This document shows positions 53,050 through 63,999 of a DNA stretch of 64,000 nt, one piece after another. Made by a program: the position numbers and the translations under genes. Below the pieces are notes generated by a model, which worked only from the letters and a program-made list of their open reading frames with translations, was not told where the DNA came from and searched no databases. Position 1 is the first letter of the stretch. The number at the start of each line of letters is the position of its first letter. The stretch lies in contig NC_087071.1 in NCBI RefSeq assembly GCF_963678635.1, positions 29,624,141-29,688,140 on the forward strand, written 5' to 3'. The DNA is from Symsagittifera roscoffensis (lineage: Eukaryota; Xenacoelomorpha; Acoela; Convolutidae).

Positions 53050-53800
53050 CAATTCAATTATTTCAGCTTTCAAGAGACAAATTCAATCATCTTAGCAATC
53101 AGAATCAGCCATTTACTTAAGTAATCTTCTATGTTTTTTAGATATCAGACTTTGTGTAACGACCCATGTTCAGGCATCCTCTGTAAGAGACTACATCCTT
53201 TCTCTCAAATGAAATACTGAAAATTTATTAAGGTCTGCTGTCATCAACACTCCCACACTGCCCACCCTTTTTAGTTCTCTTGCCGGTACAGTTGGCTTGG
53301 TTTCTTACTTTATCCAACTACCTACCCTGAATGGAACTGCACGAAAAGAAATTTTATATTAGAATTAACAAGTTGACACCATTGCCGCGTTGACTAAAAT
53401 TCTAACTAGAATATATATTCGTTTTTCTTAATACAAAGGATAAGTTTCACATGTTTTTGATATACTGAGTCTAATTACTTCCTTCATTCTGTTGAGAACT
53501 GACCGCAAATGCTTTTTGACTAAGTTTTGGTTTTTTTAACTTTCATCCAATTCAAAGAGCAGAACAACAGTGCCGTGCCAAGGTACAACAGTATCGAAAA
53601 AAAATGTTGTTCAAAAGTGCCGAAGTCATCAATTTTCGGCATTTTTGAATGTCATTTTACTTTTGGCTTTGTTTTAATTCGATATTGTTGAACGCTAGTA
53701 TCCCACGCCTATGAAATCGGTATTTTAAAAAAAATACTGGTAATTTCAAAATTTGCATCAGTGTGGTCGTAACATTCTGTGTCCAGAAATCGGGTACACC
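53050..53800. other. No gene seen
   Basis: AT-rich; would be the 3' flank or UTR of the receptor gene on the minus strand. Confidence 0.35.
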
Positions 53801-53816
53801 TTCATTGCTTCAGGGA

Positions 53817-54052
53817 TCAGTTTTTCATCCCTAACTTTTTTTTGAGCCAGTTTTTCAACTCAATAGCTGGCTTTTGCAACGGCTTCATCAGAATGAAAAC
53901 AATAATAGTGTTCACCATGCCATAACTGAGACGAAGCCCACGTAAAATGATATCCATTCTGTATAGTTTAGTATACTCTTCGATTTCATTTTCCATTGAG
54001 AAGCCAAAAAGAATAGACGAGAACCGATCAAGAACTCCCATCCTGCTCCCAA
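53817..54052 (-). CDS. Last exon of a probable 7TM receptor (TM7 and tail)
   Basis: The minus-strand acceptor TGACTTACAG precedes a frame that, after two bases completing a codon, continues open for 78 codons to a stop. It reads GSRMGVLDRFSSILFGFS, then a hydrophilic segment ENEIEEYTKLYRMD, then the hydrophobic helix LRLSYGMVNTIIVFILMKPL ending QKPAIELKNWLKKKLGMKN. The helix with N-T-I-I in place of the usual NP--Y motif and the basic amphipathic helix after it fit TM7 and helix 8 of a rhodopsin-like receptor. Its entry phase (two bases) fits the one base left by the exon ending at 57275, so these are consecutive exons across a 3.2-kb intron. The long TM6-TM7 segment is unusual. Confidence 0.6.
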
Positions 54053-54539
54053 CTGTAAGTCATTAAACATAGCGTTTCATTGTCATAGATAGAAATAGTA
54101 ACTTAAGAACTTCATTTTCTTTCCTATGCTAGACATGAAGCATTATCTGATATCATACCATATTCGAAACTACAAAATCATAGAAAATACTATTTTTTTA
54201 AACATTTTTAAAGAAAAAGACAGAATTGGTCGGGTTTTTTTTCGAGCACATTTTGACTATTAGTTAACCAATTTAAAAATAAGTTTTTTTTAATCATCTT
54301 TACATGTCTGTGCCTGAGCTCATAACTACCAAGATAGCTGGAATTTGATTTTTTCTTTAACTTTATGGGGCAATCTTTGAATCTGGGGATGAATAAAGAG
54401 TTTGAAATTTTTAGTTTCAAGTTAAAGCACAGCGAAGGTGGCAATTTAATGAGGCTCTAAAATTATTCAATAAATTTAGTCAATTTACTAATTCTCGTGT
54501 TGCGCTTTTCCGCTCGAAAGTTTTTTGTTTTAGATTGAA

Positions 54540-54745
54540 CGGGGGCAAAAATTGGCTCTTTTTCCTTCCCCCTACCTCACAAGACCATCGATTTTATGGT
54601 TGTAATGAGTGATTCTACAGGGTTAATTACGAACACCAAATATGTTTGGCACAGCTTAGTTAGTCCGCATGTAAATTTTCATAACTATCGGACAATATGA
54701 ACAGTAACTTTACTTGTAAAAAATTGCAGGTGGAGTGAGAAGGGA
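54540..54745. repeat. Dispersed R1 copy (partial)
   Basis: Carries CTTTTTCCTTCCCCCTACCTC, GACCATCGATTTTATGG, TAATGAGTG-TT-TACAGGGTTAA, TGTTTGGCACA, AGTCCGCATGTAAATTTTCATAA and GCAGGTGGA in R1 order. It lies inside the receptor gene's intron. Confidence 0.8.
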
Positions 54746-55092
54746 AAAAAGCCCAAAACTTTAGAAGTTTTTCCAACATGCAAGTTTCAATCACACCGCC
54801 ATACCGATATAAACACTGTTCTGTCTGTTTAAAGGTGAACTTCTTCAAATAGGCTGATTTTTCCATTTTCAAAAGAGATGACGCAAAAATTGGGCTTGAG
54901 ACGGTTTCCAGGCGAAGCAGATGATAATGGGGGTCAGAGCTGCTCATATACAGGGTCTTGGTGCATGGTATACGGTATACAGGGATTATTATCTATGATT
55001 TTCTTCAGGGGGAGGGGAGAGGATTTTCAAAAAAAGTTCAAAAATTTGGTCGATTTTTTATTTGATTGACCAAATTGACTTTCTGAGCGCTC

Positions 55093-55126
<34 letters not shown>
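55093..55126. repeat. (AT)n microsatellite
   Basis: About 16 AT units. Confidence 0.95.
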
Positions 55127-55129
<3 letters not shown>

Positions 55130-55130
<1 letters not shown>

Positions 55131-56070
55131 ACTTCGAGTTTTATATCATGTTTTAATAAAGGCTGAGGTCCATTGGAACGAAGTTTTGGCTGTGGTCCTT
55201 TTTGTAAAATCTTAGGGGTTTTTAGTTCGCACAAATTTCTGTATTTTTCCAAATCAATGGTCACTTTTTATCTTTTTACAATGGCAACTTCTAATGTTTT
55301 TTAAAATAGTAATTTAACTTTTTATTTCGCGTAAATGCACGATTTTACTATGTAAGTTTTATTTGTTCCACCATGCAAAATGTAATTGCATTGTAATAAC
55401 GTTGAACTATTTTTCCAAATTGAAAATCAGTTGTGGGGAGGGAGTGGAAAAGAGCCCGTAAAGAAACAAACAAATCCGGAGCTGTTTCAATTAGACTAAT
55501 TTATGAAAGATAATCAAATTAAATTTCAAGTAGATGTGAAATTTTTCACCATTCTAATTTTCTTTAAAAAAAATTTTTTGTTGATAAAGTTTTTTCTTTT
55601 GATACCACAAGCTCCGACAGTCACATTCTTTATATCAAACTTAGGGCTTCGGTCTGAAACTAAATGTCTGAATTGCGTTTGAACTCAGCTTTTATTATCT
55701 TCAGAAGCAAAAGATTCAAAATATGGAAATGTTTCAGCCGCGTTGCTTTGTTTCAGCCGCGTTGCTTATCACAATCTAGGTTTCCGTTTGACTATCTTTT
55801 AGAACGAATTTCAGTAAATTAGATTCAAACTTTCTTATCCAACTATTTTATATCCAAAAATGTCAGTTTTTGTTATAAATATTAAATGTTTGTTTTTTTT
55901 TCAGGGTGAAAAAGCATGACAATAAAAAGCAGACTATCGTTTTAGCAGACTAATCATTATTAAAAAACCGATTACTATCCAAATTTTCCTTTCGTTACCA
56001 ATATGGATTTTTACCCAAGTGACCAAACTTTCGTGATAATCTTTTGGCATAACTAGACTTTGGCAAACAA
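55130..56070. other. Intron sequence, nothing recognised
   Basis: AT-rich; a local doublet GTTTCAGCCGCGTTGCTT occurs twice at 55731-55770. Confidence 0.4.
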
Positions 56071-56074
56071 ATTT

Positions 56075-57035
56075 AAGCTTGTCCAGATTTTCGCGACCGA
56101 AACTTTTATATTTATTTGCGACGATTGTCATTTGCGCCATTTCCATATTGCGACGACATAACTATTTGTGCCATTTCCATTTATTTGCGATGACTGTCGC
56201 GACCGAGACGGAGATGGCGCGACCGAAATATTGCGTCCCATACTTGGTTTTTCCAGACGTTCGCGACCAAACTTTGCCATTTACAGACATTCTTGACCAA
56301 AAAACTCGGACTTTTCAAACCAAGGCGTAGACGACGCTAAATTCCAGAGCAAGACAAAGACAGCACGACCAAGAAACACGACCTTCGCGACCGATGTAGA
56401 AACGGCGCCAAATTCGGGACCAGGGTGGAGATAGCTCGATTTTCATAAATAAGGTGGAGACGGCGCACACAAATTTCCAGACCGAGGCGGAGAAGGCGCG
56501 ACCCAGAAAAAATCTATCGAATTTTTCACGATCAATATGGAGACGGCGCGACTTTCCAGACCTAGACGGAGACGGCGCGACCCAGAAAAGAGGTATAACT
56601 TGAACAGCTTTTACGCGCTCGCGAAAGTTTTTTTAAAAATATTTGAAAAATCTTGGAGATTCTGTGCAATCTTTGTTTTTTGTCTTTAAATTCGCGCCGA
56701 ATTCAGACCAAGTTGCTTAGTCGCGCCGAGTATTTTAATTTGGAAAGTCTGGACATCTATTCGCGCCGAGGGTCGCAAAAGCCGCGCCGCAGCAGTATTC
56801 AGACCCTGATTGCATAGTCATGCCGAGAGTTTAAGCCTGGAAAGTCTGGACATAGTTTCGCGCGTTTTTCGCGACTTTCGCGGCCCATGTTCAGAGTTTT
56901 CGTATGTCCAAATCTTGGTATGGCCAGACTTTCGCGACCCACGGATCTCGAAAACTCATGGCTCTCGAAGAAACTATGCAAATTGGAATCTGAATCCGGA
57001 TGCCGCGCGACCCACAAAGTCTGGACATGAGTCTG
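56075..57035. repeat. CpG-rich degenerate repeat block with an orientation switch
   Basis: Roughly 960 bp far richer in CpG than its surroundings. In the first half (to ~56590) the phrase TTCCAGAC-(C)GAGGCGGAGACGGCGCGACC recurs in degenerate form about a dozen times at irregular ~30-50-bp spacing. In the second half (56690-57030) the complementary sense dominates (TCGCGCCGAG, AAAGTCTGGACAT, TTCGCGACC). No continuous frame and no known element. It lies within the receptor intron. Confidence 0.75.
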
Positions 57036-57274
57036 GGAACTCAACCCGGGTACTGATTTCAGAAAAATTCAGCGATGAATCATTTGATGTGATCAATGAA
57101 GCGTTTTGGGTCTATGTTGTTCTAATTATTTTCTACCCATAATCTTGTAACATGAATTTGGTTTGAATGCTCTTTGTTATTTTTTTTTTCAAATAACAAT
57201 AAAATTTTATCAGGGAAAAGTTTTTCCATATAAATTGGTCTGCTAAACGATTGTCCCCGAAATCGAACCAGGAC

Positions 57275-57584
57275 CTTTTTTCAACAACACAGGTAAGTTT
57301 GGTTGTTGCCCTTTGAGAAAGAAGTCCACGAAAATAATGTGAGGCCAAACCATGAAAACCCATGCGACAAGAATAGCTGCAAAAGCTTTAGTCAGTAGCC
57401 CAGCTCTTTGTATTGAAGACTTTCGCAAAACCAGTGCACTTTTCACGTACAGAAAAGAGCAAATGACTAATGTGATCACACATGTGATAAGTCCTAAGGG
57501 TGCAAAGTTTTGTATCTTGAATCGAATACATTCTGGGCATTCAGAAATCCCATTGCCCTGGAGTGTAGGAATTTGATCAACGTC
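57275..57584 (-). CDS. Exon of a probable 7TM receptor (extracellular loop 2, TM5, TM6)
   Basis: The minus-strand acceptor CTGCGTTATAG and donor AAAAAAGGTCCTG delimit a 310-bp exon read from phase 0. It encodes a loop with two cysteines (NGISECPECIRFKIQN), a first hydrophobic helix (APLGLITCVITLVICSFLYV), a basic intracellular loop (KSALVLRKSSIQRAG), and a second helix (KAFAAILVAWVFMVWPHIIF) with W-P like the C-W-x-P of TM6 in rhodopsin-like receptors. It then reads VDFFLKGQQPNLPVLLKK. The arrangement Cys loop, TM5, short basic loop, TM6 with WP is characteristic of family-A GPCRs at the plasma membrane. Ligand class is unknown. TM1-4 exons, expected above 57.6 kb, were not found. If unspliced the frame would stop at 57243. 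Confidence 0.68.
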
Positions 57585-57639
57585 CTATAACGCAGTCAGT
57601 TAAAAGACAGAATTAACCATAGATTGCATCAAAGCTTTT

Positions 57640-57890
57640 AAAGGGGGGGAGGGGTGGGGCATTCTTGATAAGCAAAGGACCGAATGCTCGAAACATTACG
57701 AGGCCAAACTGTGTATTTCTTTGTGAATCGTGAGCGCATTCCGCAACAAGAAAGCTCCGTTTGTTCTTCTTTTGTCCTTTCGTTTCCTTTGATCTTACCA
57801 ACGAAAATCCAACATGTTTCATGATTTTATCCGAATTCCAGAGACACCATAATGTGCGCCTATCCAGTGCACAGTTTGGCCTCCAAATTA
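57640..57890 (-). repeat. Dispersed, diverged R2 copy
   Basis: On the plus strand ATTACGAGGC, GCATTCCGCAACA-GAAGC, CTTTGATC(T/G)T-CCGAC/AACGAAA, ATCCGAATTCCAGAGACACCATA, GCGCCTATCCAGTGCACAGTTTGGC follow the R2 order seen at 6850-7030. Its minus-strand frame is the equivalent of one present in the array. Confidence 0.75.
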
Positions 57891-58190
57891 TTTTACCGCG
57901 CCGAGCGCTCATGGAGTCTAATCGGTTATAAGGTATTCCCGAGACAGAATTAACAATGTAACCATTTAAAGATGTAAAACTCAGACCAATAAAAATCCCC
58001 TAAGGGGGGGATGGCGCTTGTGGCAAACTGGCATTGAGGGGAGTAAACGGGAGGGGGTAAAGAAAAGGGGAGTGTAAGCTTAAATTAATTGAAAAAGTCA
58101 AAAAAGCATATAAGTTTTAATGTGAAATGTAATAGAAGGTATTTTACGAAACGTAATACGTAGCGACTGCAATAAACAGTAAGCGAGATA

Positions 58191-59171
58191 CGCGCACTCA
58201 GTAAAAGAAAAAAAAACAGATTATAATGAATTTTTATAGTCAGTCTCCAAAAATTTCAAAAAAAATTGATTAAAAATGGATTATAAAATAACTATTTTTC
58301 GAAACAATAAAAATCATTATAACCGACTATAATTTATTATAATCGATTATGTTTTGTATTTTTTTCTCAATTTTAATGAGTTATAGTTCATTATAATGGA
58401 TAATAATCCATCATTATTGAACAAACGTCATCACTTCAATTCGTTTTATTTTTGTTTTGTATTGTGTGCTTTTCAGTTGGTTACCAAACTTTAAAAAAGT
58501 GTAGTTTTGTATTTATACCTAGAGGCTGATTTAGGGGGAGAGGGCGACACGCCCTTCCCCTCACGGATTTGATCCCATGCTGACCCAAAAGGTCCCACCT
58601 TAGAACTATCTTGATATATCCATTTTTGGTGATAGAGCCCAAAAATTGTCTAAAGGCGCCCTCAGCGCCAAATATGCTAAATTTCAGGGTGGATTACGCG
58701 CCAGAAAAAAAAACAATTTTTGGTCAAAATTTTCCAAAAAATGCCTAAAAACGAATTTTCTGGCTTGTTTTTTCAAAATTCTGCCTCGTCTTTTGGGTCC
58801 TCTGACAGAGCTCGGAAAATCTATCTGGTCGATCTGTAAAAAAATGGTTCGACGAAACTTTCGAAACTGTGTTTTCACGCTGAATATCTAAATGGTAATT
58901 CATTGTATTTAGTTTTTATGTGAGGCAATGTTTTGATAGAAAAAGGGATTATAATCTCTTCTAACAGATGATGAAAAAAGAGATTTTCAGAAAAACTTTT
59001 TCATATATAATGGACTAAATTTTTTTTTATGTCACTAAAATGTTATCATTATAAAAGATTATAATTCGTTTAAACATCTAAAATTGATGCTTATAATCAA
59101 TTATATTTCTGCTAAAAGTACGGTTATACTTTGAATAAAATCGATTTTTTTCTCTTTTTACTGAGTGCGTG
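58191..59171. mobile_element. TA-flanked TIR element with nested MITE, 981 bp
   Basis: Left end CGCGCACTCAGTAAAAGAAA and right end (complement) CACGCACTCAGTAAAAAGAG are terminal inverted repeats with one mismatch in the first 16 bases. Both are flanked by TA (58189-58190, 59172-59173). Subterminal regions on both sides are dense in the words ATTATAATCGATT and TTATAATGAA. No transposase frame is visible, so it is non-autonomous. The interior 58515-58890 is a diverged hAT-type MITE, a nested insertion. The right flank continues directly with R1-like sequence (TCACTGTAA-AAC, TTAG-AATTAGC-AATCATGATCCATGAC), the target. Confidence 0.72.
58515..58890 (+). mobile_element. Diverged hAT-type MITE nested in the TA element
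   Basis: Starts AGAGGCTGATTTAGGGGGAGAG and shares with 48472-48914 the ordered words CACGCCCTTCCCC, GAT-CCATGCTGACCCAAAAGG, AATTTGTCTAAAGGCGCCCTCAGCGCC, GGGTGGATTACGCGCC, TTTTCCAAAAAATGCCTAAAAACG and CTGACAGAGCTC. Its right terminus is not recognisable. Confidence 0.7.
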
Positions 59172-59183
59172 TATCACTGTAAA

Positions 59184-59395
59184 AAACATTAGAATTAGCA
59201 AATCATGATCCATGACTATAACAATTATTTGTGAGGCTGAAACTAATTGTAGTTTGAGCCAGAGAAGAAAAAATTTTAAATTTCAAAAATTTCGCTAGCA
59301 TGACAAAACTTAGATAGCGTGACCCACAGACGGTGTACCCCGTCCAAAATTGCTCTGAGAAAGCCACTCCGGGCTTACATGCATACAGTTTCAAG
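59184..59395. repeat. Dispersed R1 copy, internally shortened
   Basis: Begins with the R1 start (AATCATGATCCATGACTATAAC, then GGCTGAAACTAATTGTAGTTTGAGCC) and jumps near 59310 to the R1 end (CAGACGGTGTACC, AAATTGCTCTGAGAAAGCCACTCCGGGCTTAC), missing about 900 bp of the unit. Confidence 0.75.
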
Positions 59396-59959
59396 CGTTA
59401 ACAATCGATTATAATCTGATTTTAGCGCGAGTCTTACTAAGATTTGGTGGAAAATGATCTTAATACATTTTAATCGATTGTTTTATACGAAGTTCTATTC
59501 CATTTGTTTTGCAGAAAAAATCCATTATAATAGTTTCTACTCCTATTGATTCCCTTTTTTATTCGAGCTTGCACCTAAATTGCTTATGTTTTATGCGTTT
59601 TGTAGACGTTAATTTATGTGAGAATTGAGAAAGAGGTTTTAACCGTTTTCAATTCAAATTGATTTTGTAACGTTATTAATTTTTCATTTTTTCTTGAATA
59701 GAGTTGTTTCTTGTCTCACATTTTAAATTTCTTTGACCACCAAAATATCATCACACTGCTTTAGTTACATGATTTTTTTGGAAGAGTTCTGCTTCACCTA
59801 CCGCAGGAATCTTTCAACTATTATGAAGGGATCTTATGAAAAAATTAAAATCTGTCATTTCAGATTAGAAAAGATTCGAAGAAATTGTAAGATGTTATAA
59901 GAGATTTTAAGAGATTATAAAAGCTTTTCGGAGAAGTTATAATCATTTATAAAAAAAAA

Positions 59960-60095
59960 TAATATAAAAATGTTATCTTTAAAAAGATTTGTAAATAGTT
60001 AAAACATCTAAAGTTGGCGCTTATAATTAACTTTGATGAAAATTTTTTTTAATTGTAATATAATCGATTATTTTACTGAGTAGAGCTAGTTTTGA
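59960..60095. repeat. Partial second copy of the TA-element right end
   Basis: TGTTATCTTTAAAAAGATT, AACATCTAAAGTTGGCGCTTATAATTAACTTTG and TAATCGATTATTTTACTGAGTAGAG align with 59040-59170 of the complete element. Confidence 0.65.
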
Positions 60096-60684
60096 AAAAA
60101 AAGTTGTAAATTTCATGATTAACCTCCTGAAAAATACCATCATAATTGATTAAAATAAAGTATATTAGCATAAAAAATAATACGATTATAATCAATTTTT
60201 AGTGTACTATAATTTATTATAAGGGATATATTGGCATAAAAAACAAGTAAAAAAAGCCATTTTTTAAATGAATTGTAATCGATTGTTTCATTATTTTATA
60301 GATACTGCCCAGATTTTTTCAATATATTCAATTATGATCCATGGGCGCTCAGTGCGGGTACGTCGACCAATCAGCTTTCACTATTCGTGAATTCGAAGGA
60401 AAAACGCGTTAAAACCAGTCAAATTTGGGCAGTTTAAAAGGCGTTGTTTGGTTGAGATTTTTTGGACATTGTTTATATTTTATCAGATTATAGTCTATTA
60501 TATACAATTAGATTCTATGATACCTTAAAACAATTCTCATTTTCTCTCAAATGATTTTAATTTAATTTCTTGCCGATGTAATCCATTATTATCAAATTTT
60601 TTCCGTAAAATTGTAGTGCGGGGATTCTAATCTTTTTTGGTATTTTACGAGATCTACTTTTGTACATTTAATTTCATTACAGTA

Positions 60685-61870
60685 CTAAACTTTATTCACT
60701 AAATTTTTTGATAAAGTCCACACACTTCAGGAAAAACTGGAAAAAATTGAGTTCAAACGAATAATAGACTTTTTTCCGTATGAAATATTAGCTGACGAAC
60801 AGTTTGAATTTTGTAGTAAGCGAGGCACAACTGAAACTATGACCGAAGTAATTGAATGTATTATGCATATTTAAGCAACAAATATACAATGACTTGCACG
60901 ATGCATGACTTTTTAAAAACTTTTGACACTGTTGACCATAGAATTCTGGTAAATAAATGCAGAGCTTATGGATTAAGGGGGAATGCTGAAAAACTGATAT
61001 CAAGGTATCTGAAAGATCGATTTCAAGGTGTATTAGTGGAAACCACAAAATCTATTTCAAAACCTGTCGCCTATGAAAGTTCACAGGGGTCAGTTTTGGT
61101 TTTTTTTCAGTTTAAATGAACAATCTGCCAAAGGTTTGTGTGAACTCAAAAGTAACCTTTTATGCCGCTGATTTTAGCCTATTATCTACTGAAAAAATGG
61201 TCAAAAACGCAAGGGAAAACAATTTAGGGAGTATTATATTTTGGCTGATTGAAAACAAATTAAATCTTAACCAAGATAAAACAAAAAACATAGAAGATGG
61301 ATCAAAATCAACACAAATGATCAATTCAATTGTAGAAACGCTCCCAAAATGTTTTTGCCTCTAATTGGATGACAAGCTGAGTTTCGATTCAAAAAATTTT
61401 TACAAAAACATTTCGAAAAGCGTCTTTATATACCACTTGCGGCAAACTGTTGTTCGAAGCCAACTTCTTATCATTTACAAACTTTGAAACAGTTTATCGG
61501 TATATGCTTTGCTGATATATGGAACTGCCACTAAAAGTGATCTCATTCAATTTGAGAAACAACAAAACTGATACTTTAAAATTGCTTTAATTTGCGAAAA
61601 ACATTCAATCTCCCTAAACTAAAAGACAGGTTTAAGTGCTGTTACCTCAGGGAGTTGCATATATTTGAACTATTGAAGTGAATGACTAAAATCATAAGGA
61701 AGCAGCACCCATGCTTACTAGTCAATGAAATAATCACCGATCAGTAAACTTTTTACGCATTTTCAAATAACTAGTGTATATCCAGGTTACAAAACACGGA
61801 AACAAAGACGAGCCACAGCGAGAAAAAAAAAACTTAGAAATAGAGTTCAATCATTACTTTATCATTTCTA
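60685..61870 (+). pseudogene. Non-LTR (LINE) reverse transcriptase, 5'-truncated and decayed
   Basis: Plus-strand translation across several frames gives the RT order of CR1/jockey-type elements. FKRIIDFFPYEILADEQFEF then SKRGTTETM (the n-il---QfGFr-g-sT block) is followed by HDFLKTFDTVDHRILV (LDfsKAFDTVdH-iLl), YGLRGNAEKLISRYLKDRFQ, SSQGSVL (GvPQGSVLGP) and MNNLPKVC, then VTFYAADFSLLS, where the active-site YADD has become YAAD. WLIENKLNLNQDKTK (WL--NkLsLN--KTk) and LDDKLSFDSKNF follow, then the C-terminal region with IYGTATKSDL and finally RKQRRATARKK near 61800. Stops lie near 60873, 61118, 61363 and beyond. No poly-A or target duplication was identified. Confidence 0.82.
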
Positions 61871-63999
61871 CGCCTTGGACAAACCTTTAATTTAGGACTC
61901 AATGAATTGTCAATGAATTGTCTAAATTAAGTTCTTCATCTTATTTTTGGACCAATATTTTTTCGTAATCGGAAACTAATTGTTTTCTTTGTTGTTTGCT
62001 TATGAGGACACTACTCGGTAGGCAGCTAACTGGCCTTTTTGATGTTCTTCAAAGATGAAATTTTTTTAAATGTTTTGAGTAACGTTTATAAAAATGGAGT
62101 CTGTTCCCTGAAAACGAATTTACTTTTTTTTCTATTTTTTTCAATTTTTTGAAGGGTTTCTACAGTGTTTTGGAGAATATAAGACAATTAGCTGGTCAAT
62201 CAGAAAAGATTTTACTTTTTTTTCTATTTATTTTTATTTTTTGAATGGTTTCTACAGTGTTTTGGAGAATATAAGACAATTAGCTGGTCAATCAGAATCA
62301 GCTGGTCAATCAGAAAAATGCAAAATTGTTTGAAAAACCTGGCGTAATAATTACAAATTACTTCTCCAAAAAAACTGTTGAGAGAAGCGCCATTTTTTAT
62401 TGTGTGTTTTTGAGGGAAAACCTTTGCTGAGAAAACTTGTAAAAACTGCATTCAAGAATAATTAAAAGATGTTTGATTGATGAGCTCAGAATAAGTTACC
62501 CTTATACTGATCTCATTTGCAAGGAACTTTTCTGTTGAGCTCCTGAGTTGAAAAAAACATCCTATTCTATTATTTTCTAATACGAATATATGTATATCAT
62601 GCAGAAAACACATTTCCATGATTGCATAAACTGTAAAAAAAAAATCTCTGTCAATATTGTTTTTCCATTAACGAAGTTGTATGACTTGCATTATTTTCTA
62701 TAAAACAATAACATTTTCACTCGAAATTTAATGAAAACACAATAACTTAAGAATTCACTCATCGGTTAGACTTCATTAATTGCAAAAAGGAACTGCTCTC
62801 GAAGTTTCGACATCAAAATAACTAGTTTGTTCTTCACCATGTTTTTTCAAAAAATTTTCATTTATAGCTAGAAAATTTTCTTGTTGAATAAAAGTTGTGA
62901 TTGAAAACCACGATCTGTTAAATGACAGAATTAAGTACATTTCTAATACAAAAAAATACAAAAAAGTGAAGAACATTGGCAGCATACAAAAAAATGAATG
63001 TAGTTTGCAGTGATTGTGTTTGAAAAACTGAGTGTGGACCGCGTTGTCAGCAAAATAAGTTTGGACTCCTGTTTTTGCAATTATTCTGCAGTTTGTTTTT
63101 TTATCCGGAAATTTTTAGCTGATTTCAGAAATCAAAGAAGGTTTTACCCTTACAAAATCTACTAAAAAAATTTGTTATTTATTTTATGAGAAAAAATTTA
63201 TCATGTATAAAAACCTTTCGTTTATGGAATTCGATCGATGAATTTTTTTTTCAAAAGTTTAAAAATTGGAGTATTATGATCAGAGTTTTTCTGGTATAGA
63301 ATTGTATAACAAGCCTTTTTCTTGTTTGAGCGCTAAATGGGAGGATCAAAAATAACTAAATTAAAATGTAAGATCAAATGATAGAGATTTATTAAATAGG
63401 CGTCATAGAAATGAGAAACAAAAAAGTAATCAATTGATTGGTCTTATTTTGGAAAAAAACTGAGCAACAAACCTTTTTACTAAAACAAACACCTAAACTA
63501 AAAAATAAGCAGATGTAATGTATCATTTTGAGGTGTATTTCAACATAAAAACAGATCTGAAAAAAAAAACAATTAGTTACCAAAAAAATTCGAAGTTGAC
63601 ATTTGAAAGCACGAAAGTTACATATCAGTCAAAAGAAGAAGTTTTGTAAATTTATCAGAACTATTCTCAACATGGTAGTTTCTCGGTCATGGTCATAAAT
63701 TTCATAAACATGGTAATAAATGGTTTTTCGGTACTGAATGAAGTGCATTTAAGAGAACATATCAAAGACTTGCGTATGCTGGACAAAAAAAACTTTTGAT
63801 AACTTTTTGCGTTTGCTTAATTTTTTTGAAGGCAAAAAATAAATTTTTTAGCTGAAGTTGCGTAGGTTTTGAAATTGGAAATAGATAGAAAATATATGTT
63901 TTTTTTCTCAGAATCTTTGAAGACAAAAAAGGATTGATTACTGAGACATCACTCGTCAAGCAGCAATGCCTTTTGACGATCTCTTGATTGGAAAAATAA
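61871..63999. other. No gene supported; local repeats only
   Basis: AT-rich sequence. A hairpin-repeat half copy (AAGTTGTATGACTTGCATTATTTTCTATA) lies at 62674-62702. Minus-strand frames at 62776-62985, 63392-63583 and 63762-63959 are poly-K/F-rich. One of them follows a good acceptor (TTTTTTTTCAG near 63557) and reads ICFYVEIHLKMIHYICLFF, which might be an exon, but there is nothing to confirm it. Confidence 0.4.
62117..62320. repeat. ~92-bp tandem duplication
   Basis: TTTCTACAGTGTTTTGGAGAATATAAGACAATTAGCTGGTCAATCAGAA occurs twice, and TCAGCTGGTCAATCAGAA once more directly after the second copy, a nested slippage event. Confidence 0.9.

Noticed and set aside
63392-63583. Possible additional receptor exon (ICFYVEIHLKMIHYICLFF) on the minus strand
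   Set aside because: Good acceptor but no donor, and no characteristic GPCR residue; hydrophobic AT-rich frames are common by chance.
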